Shown: positions 23,916 through 35,889 of the stretch, piece by piece | How the letters are laid out: every line of letters begins with the position of its first letter | Numbering within the stretch: position 1 is the stretch's first letter | NCBI RefSeq assembly: GCF_014851395.1 | Contig: NW_024041150.1 | Coordinates: 38,203,585-38,267,584 of the forward strand | Reading direction: 5' to 3' | Length of the DNA: 64,000 nt | Source of the DNA: Micropterus salmoides | Taxonomy: Eukaryota > Chordata > Actinopteri > Centrarchiformes > Centrarchidae | The notes under the pieces: generated by a model | Database searches by the model: none | What the model was told of the DNA's origin: nothing | The model's input: only the letters and a program-made list of their open reading frames with translations | Translations under genes and position numbers: made by a program

Positions 23916-24545
23916 TTGTGTCAACAGAAAGTTCTTGTTGCGCTGATTCAAACGTATTGTCGGGACTACACTGGATGTTTGCAATCACTTTCCATGTTGT
24001 AAGCGATAGACAGCCAGCGCTTTAGGACTCACGTAAGACCATTCATTCACAAATTAGCTGTTACTATGCTCATTTTGTCAAGCAGTCGTCTTTATCACAA
24101 GGTATAAAACATTGAACTTTGTGGATTGTCTGTTAAGGACCAATTGTATTCCCTGCTAGGCTCAGCGGTACTTTCGCATAAGGTGATTGTACTGTTTGTT
24201 TGTTTTGGGACTTTTTGTAGTATTTTAGTTCGTGCGTCAAGCGGGTGAAGCATTGCGCTTGGGAGTGCCGCCGTGGTTCTGGTTCTAAGACTGTCAGTCT
24301 GGTTCAAGACTATCGGTATTTAGGTACATAAATACCCACCGCTAGTATGCACAGAAGACTAGGGTTGAGTTAGTTTAGCTTCAGTGAATAAGTTAGAGGG
24401 AATCAAAGACAACACATTGTACCTTGTTCACATGGTATGTGTCATGAAATATGATATAAGTCATTAGGGCGCTGTTTAGCATGTCATTAGCAGATACTTT
24501 GCAGTTTTAACATTAGCAGATTATTGGATTATTTTGTAAACGAAA

Positions 24546-25712
24546 ATGGAGTTGAATGGTTCCAGGTCAATTGAGAAAAGACAAACAAAACTTACACCCA
24601 AGGCTTTTGAATATAAATTGGAGCAGCTCCAAGAAGAACGTCAAGTAAAAGTAAGAAAAATTAAAGATGCAATAAGAGAAATTAAAGACCTAATGAAAAG
24701 TGTTGGAAATGCTAAAAAAATACGGTCTTGTCTTGAAAGTTTGTCGAGTTTGTTAACAGAAGCAAGTCATCTCCATGGCGTTGTTGTTCCTATGCTTCCA
24801 CCTGAGGAACAAGAAAAACAAAATGCTTGGTTTTATAGTGTTGAAGAACATACAACTGCTTTTGTGGAGGAGACTAATAAATGGCTGCTGGAGGCGCCAG
24901 AGGCACCAGCAGAGGGCGTTGTTGCACCATGTTTAGGATCTGCTGTTTTCAGCGATAATGAGCTATGCATAGTCAAAACTGTGGAAAATGCAGAAGATGA
25001 CGTTAGGCCAAGTGATAGTGTTTCCAATGTGGCATTGAGGTCAAAGAGATTCAGTACAGTAGTGAGTAAACCTCTGTCTACTACATCATCAGCCAGAATA
25101 AGAGCTGAGGCTGAGACTGCTGCCCTTATGGTTCGTCAAAAGCTGCTGAGTAAAAAGCATGCCCTGGAGGAACAGCAGGAACTGTTGAGGAGAAAGCAGG
25201 AGGTGCTGGAGATGGACATGGAGCTGGCAGCGTCTATGGCTAAAGTGAGTGTGTTCAAGGCTTCAGAAGGATCTTGTGTGTCTCATGTTTCTGTGAAATC
25301 GGATGGGATGAACTCTTATTTGAAAAGAGGGAAAAGTACACAGTTGAGCCATGAAGCTCCAATATTTGTGCTGGAATTCAACACTCAACCATTGGCTGCA
25401 GAGGCGATAGGGGAAGTTTCGCTTCCAGGTGATGCTTCTGTGAGGTCCAAGACATACAACAAAAGCCAGTTGCCTGCTGTTGTGACCTCGGCCGGTCAGT
25501 CCACTTCGCATAGTCTGCCTGCTGCTGTGACTGGGGTTGATCAGCATACTTTGCCAGAAGGTGTTTCTCATCCATCTATTACTAACTTTCTGTATGGAGA
25601 TGCACCTGTAACCGTGAATAATTCTGATCAGCGTTTTCTCAACGTTTTAGAAAGGCAAAATCAAATCACATCTTTTATTGGTTGGACAACAGTCACTTTT
25701 TCTCTTACCTAA
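24546..25712 (+). pseudogene. BEL/Pao gag N-terminal region
   Basis: A 388-codon frame with a charged, coiled-coil-like N-terminus (KAFEYKLEQLQEERQVKVRK, residues about 19-40) and a second glutamine/lysine-rich helix near residues 215-240 (KKHALEEQQELLRRKQ). In BEL/Pao elements this region begins a single gag-pol polyprotein. Here the frame runs out just after the next frame has opened: a one-base difference in a T run near 25670..25676 separates it from the capsid-like segment. The ATG at 24546 is the first in frame. The gag-pol overlap could be read as frameshifting, but relatives use one frame, so a disabling indel is more likely. Confidence 0.75.
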
Positions 25713-28647
25713 GCGAGATCTACAAGTTTTTGATGGAGATCCACTGCAGTATCAAACCTTCATAAGAGGATTTGAACACAACATTGAGGCGAGAACGCAA
25801 AGTCAGACGGATTGTTTGTATTACCTCGAACAGTATACGAGAGGTCAGCCCAGGGATTTGATCCGAAGTTGTCAACATCTGCCTCCGTCCCATGGTTATA
25901 GTAAGGCAAAATCACTACTTCAGGAGCATTTTGGTGATCCATTTAAGGTAGCTTCTGCCTATATGGACAAGGTGCTTTCCTGGCCGATGCTTAAGGCCGA
26001 AGATGTCAAGGCTTTACAGGCCTACAGTTTATTGTTGCGGGAATGCTGCAACTCTATGGGAGTTTCTGCAAGTGATCTGAACGTACCTACGAATATGCAA
26101 ATCATTGTGAAAAAACTGCCTTATAAGCTGAGGGATTATTGGAGAAGTGTAGCCTGCGATATTCATGAGAAGTCTCATCGCAGAGCTATGTTCTCAGATA
26201 TTGTAAAGTTTGTTGAGAGGCAAGTCAAGATGGCGAGTGACCCTCTTTTTGGAAATATACAAGAGACATCTGCGAGTGGAAGAAATGTAGTAAAAATGGT
26301 CCGGTCTCAACCTCGTTCAAAGGTTAGAGGCAGTAGTTTCGCTACTACTGTAGCACCTGCTGAGAATAAGGTGGAGCCTGGGTTTAAAAGGGAGAAGAAC
26401 TCACTAGCGAAAGTTTGTTTGTTTTGTGGGGCTGGGCATTTGTTAGATGTTTGTTTTAGTTTGGATAAAAGAACACAAGATGAGAAAATTTCCTTTTTGA
26501 AGGAGAACCGTATGTGTTTTGGATGTCTGTGCGTCGGACACATGAGTAAAGACTGCCGAAAACGTATGACATGTAAAGTATGCAATAATAAGCATCCCAC
26601 GTTGTTGCATATCTACCCCACAGCAAAACCAACGAGTCCGACTCAGGCCAATGGTGGCTTGAATATGGCCAGAGACGGTGCTGTGGTGTCTGTTCAGTCT
26701 AGTGGCTTGACTGGGGCCGGTAAGCAGGACTGTACGCTCTCTATCTTGCCTGTTCAAGTGAAATCTAAGAGGGGTCAGGAGACCTTGGTCACATATGCGT
26801 TTTTGGACCCAGGGAGTACCGCCTCGTTTTGTACAGAGCGACTCATGACTCGGCTCAATCTTACAGGGAAGAAGTTGGGAATTCTCCTTAGGACTATGGG
26901 ACAAGAGAAAGTGGTAGACAGTTACAAGTTGTCAGACTTGGAAGTCGCCGGGCTGGACTCGAACAACTTCTGTGGCCTGTCTGAGATTTTTACTCAGCAG
27001 AACATGCCGGTTCATCGAGGTAACATTCCAAGCTCAAAAGACCTTCAAAGATGGCCGCACCTAAGACACATAAAAATACCAGAGATCAATTCTGATGTGG
27101 ATCTTCTGATTGGCACTAACGTTCCTCAAGCTTTGGAGCCGTGGGAGGTGGTTCGTGCAGAGAACGGGGGTCCTTATGCGATTAAGACCATCTTGGGTTG
27201 GACGGTGAATGGCCCGCTCCATGGAGATTGTCATATCAGTGAACAATGTTTGCAGCCTGACATCACAGTCAATCGGATCTCGGTGGCGAGGCTTGATGAG
27301 CTTTGGGAGAAGAAGTTGAAGGTAGATTTCCCTGAAACTCTGCAGGATGAACAACCTTGTCTGTCAGTGGAGGATAAGCGCTTCATTGAGTTGGTCTCAG
27401 AGTCTACTAAGCTCATTGATGGTCATTATAGTATTGGTTTGCCAGTGAAGCAAAGACACCTCAAAATGCCAAACAATAAGACAGTGGCACAACAGCTTGC
27501 ATTGAGTCTTAAAAGACGTTTGAATAAGGATCCATCTTTTCGCTCCGATTACATCGCATTCATGTCTAAGATGTTGGTTAACGGCTATGCAGAGAGAGTT
27601 CCTACCGAGCAGTTGACCCGTTGTGATGGAAGGGTATGGTATATACCTCATCATGGGGTGTATCATTCTAAGAAGAAGAAACTGCGGGTAGTCTTTGATT
27701 GTGGAGTTACGTTTCAGGGGACATCGTTGAACTCACAGCTTCTTCAGAGACCAGATCTCACAAACTTGTTAGTGGGAGTGCTTACACGATTCCGTAAAGA
27801 ACCTGTAGTGCTCATGGGAGATATTGAGGCCATGTATCATCAGGTCAGAGTGCCGGCTGAAGACTCTGATCTGTTAAGATTCTTGTGGTGGCCTGATGGA
27901 GATTGCAGTCGGGAGCTGGTGGAGTATAGAATGACGGTACACCTGTTTGGTGCTACTTCCTCTCCCAGTTGTGCCTGTTTTGCCCTGAGGAAGTGTGCTG
28001 AAGACAATCAAAAGTGCTTCAGTTCTAATGCAGTTAACACGGTCTTGCACCATTTCTATGTTGATGATTGTCTGGTGTCTGTTGGCTCTGAAGAGGAAGC
28101 AGTTTCTTTATGTCGAGAGCTTAGTGCCTTGTGTGCAGAAGGTGGTTTTAAGCTCACAAAATGGGTTAGTAACCGACGCTCTGTTCTCGCTACTATTCCT
28201 CAGGATGAGCTCGCCAAGGAGGTGAAAGATCTGGATTTAAATAGTGACGCTCTGCCTGTAGAGTATGTTTTGGGTGTACAGTGGTGTGTCCAATCTGACT
28301 CATTCAAGTTTAAAATTACGCTTAAAACTCACCCACTCACAAGAAGAGGAATCTTGCCTGTGACTAGTTCAATCTATGACCCTCTTGGGTTCTTGGCACC
28401 TGTTGTTTTGTCTGCCAAGAAAATCCTTCAAGACCTCTGTAGGAGACGTTTGGGATGGGACGAACCTTTGCCCTCTTCAGTGATTAGAGAATGGACGGCT
28501 TGGCTGGAAGAGCTTCATGAGCTTGAAAGTTGGGAAGTTAGTAGATGTTTAAAACCTGTGGACTTTGGTTTTCTTGTCTCTGCTCAACTTCATCACTTTG
28601 CAGACGCAAGTGAGGAAGGGTTTGGGACTGTGACCCCAAAATCCTGA
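25678..28647 (+). pseudogene. BEL/Pao gag-protease-reverse transcriptase segment
   Basis: A 989-codon frame with, in order: a capsid-like DUF1759 region (RDLQVFDGDPLQYQTFIRGF, residues 13-32 on); two zinc knuckles (CLFCGAGHLLDVC, about 247; CFGCLCVGHMSKDC, about 281); an aspartic protease core (FLDPGSTASF, about 376); and a BEL-type reverse transcriptase with the YVDD active site (about 793; 28056..28067). It then enters RNase H (HHFADASEEGFGTV, about 972) and stops at once because the next several hundred bases expected in the family are missing. In life it would copy element RNA to DNA in cytoplasmic particles. The missing RNase H makes this copy non-autonomous. Confidence 0.85.
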
Positions 28648-28651
28648 GACC

Positions 28652-29044
28652 TTGGAAAACACTCTGATTGGAGACCCGGAGGTCAAGGCTGTGATGGTGA
28701 ATGCGGCCCAGGTTGAGCAGGTCAGTCCAGTGGAGAGGCTCATTGATTACTTTTCCTCCTGGTTCCGTCTTAAAAGGGCTGTTGGTTGGCTTCTCAAGTT
28801 TAAGACCTTACTTCTATCTCTGGTGCGACATCGAAAGCTGCTGAGAGGAACCCTTTCTGAATCGGAACAAAGTGCTGAGCAGGTGGAAAAAGAGCTACAG
28901 GTCCAGATGAAAGGCTTTAAGGCTCAAGTGCCAAAGAGTTTTCTGTCTGTGGAGGATATGGTTGTAGCGGAGTCAAATATTATCTGTTTTTGTCAAAAAA
29001 CAATGTTTCCGGAGGAACTGGCCAACTTGAAGAAAGGAGGATGA
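28652..29044 (+). pseudogene. BEL/Pao linker between RNase H and integrase
   Basis: A 130-codon open stretch (DPEVKAVMVNAAQVEQ, SSWFRLKRAVGWLLKFK) corresponding to the conserved linker that precedes the integrase zinc finger in BEL/Pao polyproteins. It lies in a different frame from the reverse transcriptase and is out of frame with the integrase by a small indel near 29035..29045. Confidence 0.75.
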
Positions 29045-30288
29045 GCCACCTCTACAAGCTCAACCCGATCCTGGATGGTGATCTCATTGGGGTTGGAGGA
29101 CGGCTTAGTAGAGCAGCTATGCCAGTTGAAGCAAAACATCCAGTTATACTGGCTAAAGATAAACACATCTCCAATCTTATTCTCTGTCATGTACACAAAG
29201 TAACAGGCCATGGTGGACGAAACCACATGCTTTCTCACCTACGTCAGAAATATTGGATTCCTGGTGCTTGCGCCGCCATCAGAAGGGTTTTGGCCAAGTG
29301 TGTCATCTGTTGTAGATTGTCCGCTTCACCTGGACAACAGAAAATGGCTGACCTTCCTTACAACAGAATAACTCCTGATGAGCCTCCTTTCAGTAGAGTT
29401 GGTTTGGACTGTTTTGGACCATTTGAAGTTAAACGTGGAAGAGCTGTGGTCAATAGGTATGGGCTAATTTTTACGTGCTTAGCGATGCGAGCCATACATC
29501 TTGAAGTTCTGTCTTCTTTGGACACAGACTCCTTCATTAATGGTTTCAGAAGGTTTTTGGCGAGACGTGGTCAAGTTTTGGAAATCCATCCGGATAATGG
29601 CACTAACTTTGTGGGCGCTGAGCGTGAATTGAGGAACGCCATTGAGAATCTGAATCAGAACCTCATCAATGACATGCTGTTACAAAAGAATGTGAAATGG
29701 GTTTTTAATCCCCCAACAGCATCCCACCATGGAGGTGCTTGGGAAAGGCTAATTCGGTCAGTCCGTAAGGTGCTAAACTCTATTTTGAAGACTCAGACCC
29801 TGGATGAAGAAGGCTTGGTGACAGTGTTCTGTGAGGCTGAAGCTATTGTTAATAGCCGCCCTTTAACAAAGGCATCAACAGATCCTCAAGACTTGGAGGC
29901 ATTGACTCCTAACCATCTTCTTCTGCTTAAGTTGCAACCTTCGTTGCCACCAGGATTGTTCGAGAAGGAGGATGTTTATAGTCGTCGTCGCTGGAAACAA
30001 GTGCAATATATGTCGGATTTGTTCTGGAAGCGCTGGGTGAAGGAATATTTTCCTGGACTTCAGGAGCGACAGAAGTGGAATACTGCCAAAAGAAACTTTG
30101 TCCCGGGAGATCTTGTGGTGCTAGTGGATGAGATGGCACCTCGTAATGCTTGGATTATAGGAAGAATTGTGGATACTGTTCCAGACAAAAATGGACTGGT
30201 GCGAAGTGTACGGATTAAAACTAAAACCAGCTATTTGACAAGGCCAATAACCAAAGTCTGCCTTCTGCAGGAAGCAGAGGAACAGTGA
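28990..30288 (+). pseudogene. BEL/Pao integrase
   Basis: The integrase domain is open from about 29041 to the stop at 30288. Its features are an N-terminal HHCC zinc-binding region (HVHKVTGHGGRNHML ... CVICC, about 72-108), the DDE catalytic triad (D in GLDCFGPF about 139, D in HPDNGTNF about 201, E in GGAWERL about 251), and the C-terminal DUF5641-type region (VQYMSDLFWKRWVKEYFPGL). All catalytic residues are present, so this domain alone looks intact, but it is separated from its upstream frame and has no start of its own in the family sense. It ends about 150 bp before the polypurine tract. Confidence 0.85.
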
Positions 30289-30423
30289 AGATCCTTGGAT
30301 ATAGCAGACTTGAACTTTGGCATTAACAGGACCTTTTAAGGGAACATTTCACTTTGCATTTCTAACTGGTGTTTGTCTCCCACAAGAGGGTTGTAGTGGT
30401 GGTCAATTATTACTATAAAATAA

Positions 30424-30437
30424 TTGGGGGGCCGGAA
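30424..30437 (+). promoter_or_regulatory. Polypurine tract of the BEL/Pao element
   Basis: The G-rich attggggggccggaa stretch directly abuts the 3' LTR start TGTAGGAGCC, the position where plus-strand DNA synthesis is primed in LTR elements. Confidence 0.6.
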
Positions 30438-30907
30438 TGTAGGAGCCATACACTGGGTTTGTTTGGGTTTTTATTGGGTTTCCTCTTTTCTTTGCACTGT
30501 AGTGTACATGCACGCGCATCGTGACGTCATCAGTTACTGTGGGTGTGACCGGGGGCGTGGTGTCTGTATTAATGTGTGTGTGTGTGTGTGCTCACCTGTG
30601 AGGAAGCTTGGGTTGATCATGGCTGCAGGGTGATCATGGGGAAGAACTTTCTGTTGACCGTTACCATCGTCGTCAACATCTTTCACTGATGTCTCTGAGG
30701 TACCTTTTGCACTACTTACAACATGCATCACTCAAAGTAAGTGAGTGGTTTTCTATGTATGTGAAATAGCGTAATAAAGAGACTCAATATGTACGATGGT
30801 TCAGCGTGACGCATCTTCAGTGTAAATCCTCATGTTTCAGCCTGCTGTGGCGTTTTAGTTGTTTTGGTGGGTCTGGTCTGTTTGTTTTAGTGGTATACGC
30901 CGCAATA
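30438..30907 (+). repeat. 3' LTR of the BEL/Pao element
   Basis: Near-copy of 23454..23915 with a 10-bp insertion near 30470, a longer TG tract (about 30573..30590) and a missing 9-bp piece near 30674. It carries AATAAA at about 30772. Confidence 0.85.
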
Positions 30908-31561
30908 CCAGCAGTTCATATTAAAGATATGTTATGATCAGACAGAGCACGTGAAGGTTTTTGCAGTGAGAGGCGTCCCTCTCCAGTTGTTTTTCATGGG
31001 CAGAGTTTTGCGCTTGCGCCCTGTAGCAGCACTCCTCAGAGCACCTTGACGTGAAAACACTTGAACGTCAAAGCAGAAAGCGTCCCATTATTATGGTTTT
31101 ACAAAATGGTTCTTACCTGTAAGATTTTTAGCTGTTGCCTAAACCCAAATATATGTTAAAGTTGGTTAAAACAAATCTATCGGTTCGCTCAGCAGGAACA
31201 AAAGACTTTTGTGCTCATTTTTGTGACCTATTGGTCCGACGATCCGGACTCATCCTAAAATCGCCTAAGCCTTGAAAAGACTCCTGGACCAGCTGCTTGT
31301 GGCGTTACTCCCTTGATCCTCTTTCTGAGGGTCTCATAAATGTATCTCAGTTTTCCTGTGTGCAGGGTCGATCTGAGAGCTCAATCACAGCCATAGCAAG
31401 TTCATGTAAATGCACCGCACCTTTTGCTTTTTTTGTCGAAGGCTTCAACAACAAATGCATAGTCTACGTCTATCAGTGAGTCATATGAGATTATGAACTA
31501 AAAACTACACCTGGCTTTAGGTTTTGAGATGATAAAACAGTCTAAACTCTCTGTTTCAGCT
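30908..31561. other. No recognised gene
   Basis: Right flank of the BEL/Pao element. An open frame at 31297..31479 (+) follows an acceptor-like tcctgtgtgcag but shows no domain. Confidence 0.3.
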
Positions 31562-31623
31562 GAGCTGGGATTTCCCCTTGGAGGGGAAATCCCAGCTCTT
31601 ATTGGTGCAGCTCGATGACGTCA
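31562..31623. promoter_or_regulatory. Palindromic NF-kB sites with CCAAT and CRE
   Basis: A perfect 16-bp inverted repeat (31562..31577 and 31583..31598, five-base loop) carries GGGATTTCCCC on one arm and GGGGAAATCCC on the other, both matching the NF-kB consensus. An inverted CCAAT box (ATTGG, 31601..31605) and a consensus CRE (TGACGTCA, 31616..31623) follow within 25 bp. Such clustering is typical of inducible immune promoters (established for MHC and cytokine genes). A TATATTTA box lies at about 31742. The regulated gene is not identified. Confidence 0.5.
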
Positions 31624-31729
31624 GCCATCACCAAGGTTACTGTAATCCAAACAGCTGACATGATCTCGTTGCTCCACCCATTGGAAACATTCCACTCTCA
31701 GAGTCTGACCAAGTTTCTATTTATACTTT

Positions 31730-33700
31730 CAATGACGTGGACTATATTTAGAGAGTGATATCATAGTTACGATAAAAACACAGATACCGAGCATGAGAAA
31801 AAAAAAATCAGTGACACAGACTGGATAAAGATCATGGTCATAATAATAAAGAAGACACCTGAAAGACCCAGCAGCAGACGCTTTTCCCACCATCCTGACT
31901 CTAAGACCTTCATCTGGTTTTTCTTTGGTTTGATTCATAAAAAAAAAAAAGGTGCAAGTCTTAATTTAAAATAATTAATATTCGACAGTGGTGGAAAGTA
32001 ACTCAATACATTTACTCAAATATTGTATTGATTATCAATGAAGTAATTTATAGGTAATTTTACATATTTCCATTTTATTCCATTTTATACTAAGACTCCA
32101 CTACATTTCAGAGGGAAATGTTGTCATCTAGCAGCTAATTACTTAGGCTTCTAATTACTATATCAAATGCTATATATCACTATCTATATGGATCATTAAG
32201 GCATGGTACTGGGACTGAGGTGTGATGAAAATGCTTATTGATTGATTGAAGATTTTATATAAAAAATCAGCTTTAAAATATGATACATAGTTACAATTGA
32301 AACTATTTTGTATGTAAAGGTAAGGCTTAAAAGAAAAGATAATTCATATGTTTGACTTAATTTACCAATTTATTTACATGTTTAAATATTTGAATCTACC
32401 TCTTTAGTTGTCCTCTTATATACTTCAGTCAAAGTCATTCTGGCTTCTGATTGGTTACTTCAGTCAGAGTAAGAATCATCTTTAATCGCCAGGTATGTGT
32501 ACACATACTGTACATACGAGTAAGTTGACTCAGGTCACATACTCCAAGTGTACACACACAAAACAACATAAACAAAGAGGACAACAAGCTCAACAAACTA
32601 AAAAGAAAACAAAAAAAACATTTGTAGACAGGATGACAGTAGTGTAGTGAAATAGTGCAAAGGATAAATAAAAATAAATTAATATTTTGTACAGTAATTA
32701 TGCAGTATTAATATGTACATGAGGCAGGTGGATGTGATATAAAGTTTGGTAATATGAAAGATACTCAATTACTAGTAAGTAGTAAATATACAGGTGGATG
32801 TTAGTCAGAGAAAACTGCTTCTCGTCTGTCTGTCTGCATCCTGATATTTTCTTCTCATTATGAATCATTTAACCGCCACATAAAGTCAGGCTGTAAGTTG
32901 TGAGTTTCAATGTAAGCATCAATAGGACTGATATAATAAATTATCCATCTGAATTTAAAACACATTTTTGTTTTATGCACGATTTACTTCTCTACTGCTT
33001 TTGTGTTTCCTCTAGTTCAGATCATTTGGTTATTTACCAAATAAACACTGATGATATTAAGTCATTAACAGATATTATAAAAAAATGACAAATAAAAGCA
33101 GTCTAATTAGGTCCACTTCAGACAGATACTTTAAAATTCAGTATATGAGTCGTTTTACTTTTGATAATATTTAGTTTAAGTATTTTTCCTTTGTGTTGCA
33201 GTTAAATTAAGAGCAACTGACCTTTTCCACCACTGATATAGCTTTAACATACATATTGTCATTTTGTTTTATTTATTTCTCTTTAAAAACACACCTGTCA
33301 CTGGTCTCTACTGAGGCTTCACTTCATTAATAAATTTACCCAATGAAAAGATTTCCTTCTTTCTGTCTCTTGGCTGTAACAATCTGATCTGCATACCAAA
33401 ACTAAAGGAAACCAGATCGGATTTCCGTATGAACATGTCTGATTATTCTCTGAAAATAATGCACCCTCTACATTCATGCTACTGAAAGGCCTGGTGTGAA
33501 CAGTGAAATAAAGGCCAGTGTTTCTATTATTTTGTCCACCTAATGACTGTAGCACTGTGCCTCACTTGTTGATAGTTTGTTTGTGTCCTTTCTCCACAGA
33601 TAGAAAAGCTGCACTGACCTTCTACACTAAAGTGAAAGCAGGAAACCACTGACAGGAAACTGCAGCACCAGTACAGTAAAAATCATAACTGTATGGATTA
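31730..33700 (+). repeat. Duplicated block, partner of 47440..49940
   Basis: Shared landmarks in the same order: the cctgaaagac/catctgaaat segment (31850; 47500), tttcagagggaaatgttgtc (32107; 48714), caggtatgtgtacacatact (32491; 49079), catgaggcaggtggatgtga (32719; 49350) and the terminal-exon segment (33487; 49700). It also includes a degenerate interspersed repeat at 31985..32125. Divergence is moderate, so the duplication is old. Confidence 0.75.
33600..33652 (+). CDS. Candidate terminal coding exon (copy 1)
   Basis: After the acceptor tttctccacag a phase-1 frame reads DRKAALTFYTKVKAGNH-stop. The same exon, acceptor and stop are preserved unchanged in the duplicate at 49816..49868, although surrounding DNA has diverged visibly. 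The 17-residue tail is basic, as in a short cytoplasmic tail. No family is recognised. It could be the end of a plus-strand receptor gene, for instance the one starting at 21910, but no linking exons were found. Confidence 0.35.
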
Positions 33701-33984
33701 TACAGAAGAAATGTGCTTTTAGAGGAAACAGAAATTCCAGAATCGGAGATTTAAATGTCAGTTGGGGCGACTCCAAAAACAAACTCGTGATGAGACACTG
33801 AGTTTCTTTACAGATATTTAAAGAATGATGTTTGAATCCAGCAGATGACTGTAAGTCTAATATTCAGCTCCTGAGAAAAATGTCTGTCTGGTGCTGGACA
33901 GGTGGTGCAGTTCGGATCTAGAAAACAAACAATGATCCAGAGTAGACGTAAACTGTCCACACAGCTGACGTTGTCTGTGGAGAC

Positions 33985-34170
33985 CAACCCGTTCTCACAA
34001 ACCAAACAAATAAAAACACTCATTGTTGACTTTTTGGTTGAAAGTCCAGTCCACGCCAAACACCTCCTTACTCAGACTTTATTGTTACAAATTATAGACC
34101 GCTACGGGGCTCTATGGTGCGTTACAGAGATCTTGATTATATGTGACGACTTGGGAGTGAGAACGGGTTG
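33985..34170. mobile_element. MITE with 14-bp perfect inverted ends
   Basis: CAACCCGTTCTCAC (33985..33998) and GTGAGAACGGGTTG (34157..34170) are perfect inverted repeats enclosing 158 bp. The interior (cacctccttactcag) and right end recur in degraded form at 63625..63793. No target duplication was recognised, so the superfamily is unknown. Confidence 0.65.
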
Positions 34171-35889
34171 TATTATTTCGTCACTCTGAGTAACACCTTC
34201 TCAGGATCAGTCGTCATTTGATATATTTATAGAAACATAATTAAGGTGCAGCTTTAAATCAAACGGCTTTCGATGATTAATAATCATTGGGTGTAGGAAA
34301 TTCCTTCGCTTGACATCAGAAATATTTATATTATAAAATGTGTTTTGGAAATCTGTCTTTAATAAAGATGAAAAACTAAAATTGTCTTTGAGGATCTTTG
34401 TTTCACATTTGCAAACGGGCTCAGGATGTACAGAGATCAGCTGAAGCAAAGAGTTTGTCATACAGGGTGAGAATGTGTGGGAAGAGCAGTCGCACAAAGG
34501 TCACGACACGTCTCTAGTTTGTTGCTGAAATCAACAAACTGCAGTTGTCTCATGTTAACTGCAGCAAGGCTCCTGTGTTTCTGAGGGCCCTGTCCCCCAG
34601 CTTCTCATTTCTAAGTAACGCACAGCTGCTGTGGAGGAACCAAACTCAGACAGAGTATCACTTCTATCAACTAAAACATGAGAGGTCAAACTGTTTAAAA
34701 TATTTTATATAATATAATATTTTGTATAATTATATAGCTGATGGAACAGGTATTTCCTCCTGCACTTCATGTTCTGTGTGACGTCAGATCAGACAGGGAA
34801 CTCCTTATAAAGTAAAGTAAGTCTTTTCAGTCTATAAAGTCTTTTCATACCTGAGTTGATCCCAAAAACAAGCTTAACAATCGTATCCCACACTAACTAT
34901 GTGATGTAAGTTCTGTACTTTCTATGGTCAGAGATCTTTGTCGTGTTTCAGGTCACCTTTGATCTGCACTTTCCTCCCACAATATAATCCCATCTTTATG
35001 AACTCTAAACTGTGAACATACTTGCTCCATACCTAAGCGTAGGCAGGGACTAAACACTGAGTGAGTGACGGGATGATTTATTGGATAAGAGACGTATAAA
35101 CATTTGAATTAAAACTACTCTACAGACAACTAAAGGTGCATCTATTAAAAATAGTTCATTGTGAGCAGCAGAACCAGACTGAGAGATTAAAGGTTCAGGA
35201 AACCTTTGCAGGTGTTTTGAGTTAAACAGCTGATTAGAGCTTTTCTCAGGTCGATATTCATGTATTATAAATTACACTAATACATTTTGAGATCCTGGAG
35301 TTTTGATTTCCATGAGCTTTAAGCTGTAATTAAAACACAAAAAAAGTTTTGAAATTTTCACTTTATGTGTAACAAATCTAGAATATGTAAAAGTTTCTAT
35401 TAACTTTTTCACTGTAGTAGAAGTTAACGTGTGGATTTATGGTGAGATTTCTGCCTGATCACAGGTGTTGACATTTAGTTTTGTTTGGTGGAAAGGTTCA
35501 ATCAGAAAGTTTACTTTCCCAAACAACAGACACAAAAGAAGAGTGAAGACTAAATCGTATGTGTTGACTCAGCAGGGATGTTATTAAATGAGTTGATCTA
35601 CAGGAGAAACATATTTTAAAGCAATAAAGAGCATCACAACAACATATTCCATTACTTAAATATTTTTGTCACCTGCCACATGAAATTTGTGTTTTCCTTT
35701 GTATAAATCAAAACATGTCCACCATTAATTTGGTGCATGAATGGCAGAAATTTTCACCAGATGCAGAAAATGAAGTACCTAATGCTCAAAATCTTCTGTG
35801 TGAGGACCCCCAGACTAAACTTGGAGACATTTGGAGCGTAAAGGACCAGGTCAGAAATCACTGTGTGAGCTCTCCCTGAGAAAACATCA
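34171..35889. other. No recognised feature
   Basis: AT-rich non-coding DNA. The open frames are under 100 codons and show no domains. Confidence 0.35.

Larger units (their letters stand above)
23454..30907 (+). mobile_element. BEL/Pao LTR retrotransposon, recent but defective
   Basis: Two direct repeats of about 465 bp (23454..23915 and 30438..30907) enclose gag and pol relics in the order gag, protease, reverse transcriptase, integrase, with a polypurine tract before the 3' LTR. The family is shown by the pol layout and the C-terminal integrase extension. The LTRs differ by roughly four substitutions, two indels and a TG-repeat length change, so the insertion is recent. Three lesions break the coding region (about 25670, 28633 and 29040). 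No matching 5-bp duplication flanks the LTRs (tgctc left, ccagc right), suggesting the right end is truncated or rearranged. Confidence 0.9.

Noticed and set aside
29927..30139. Antisense open frames within the BEL/Pao element
   Set aside because: They are shadows of the integrase and other coding frames on the opposite strand.
31562..31623. Classical MHC class I SXY promoter
   Set aside because: The CCAAT/Y-like box and CRE are in the wrong order and orientation for an SXY module, and no MHC exon was found nearby.
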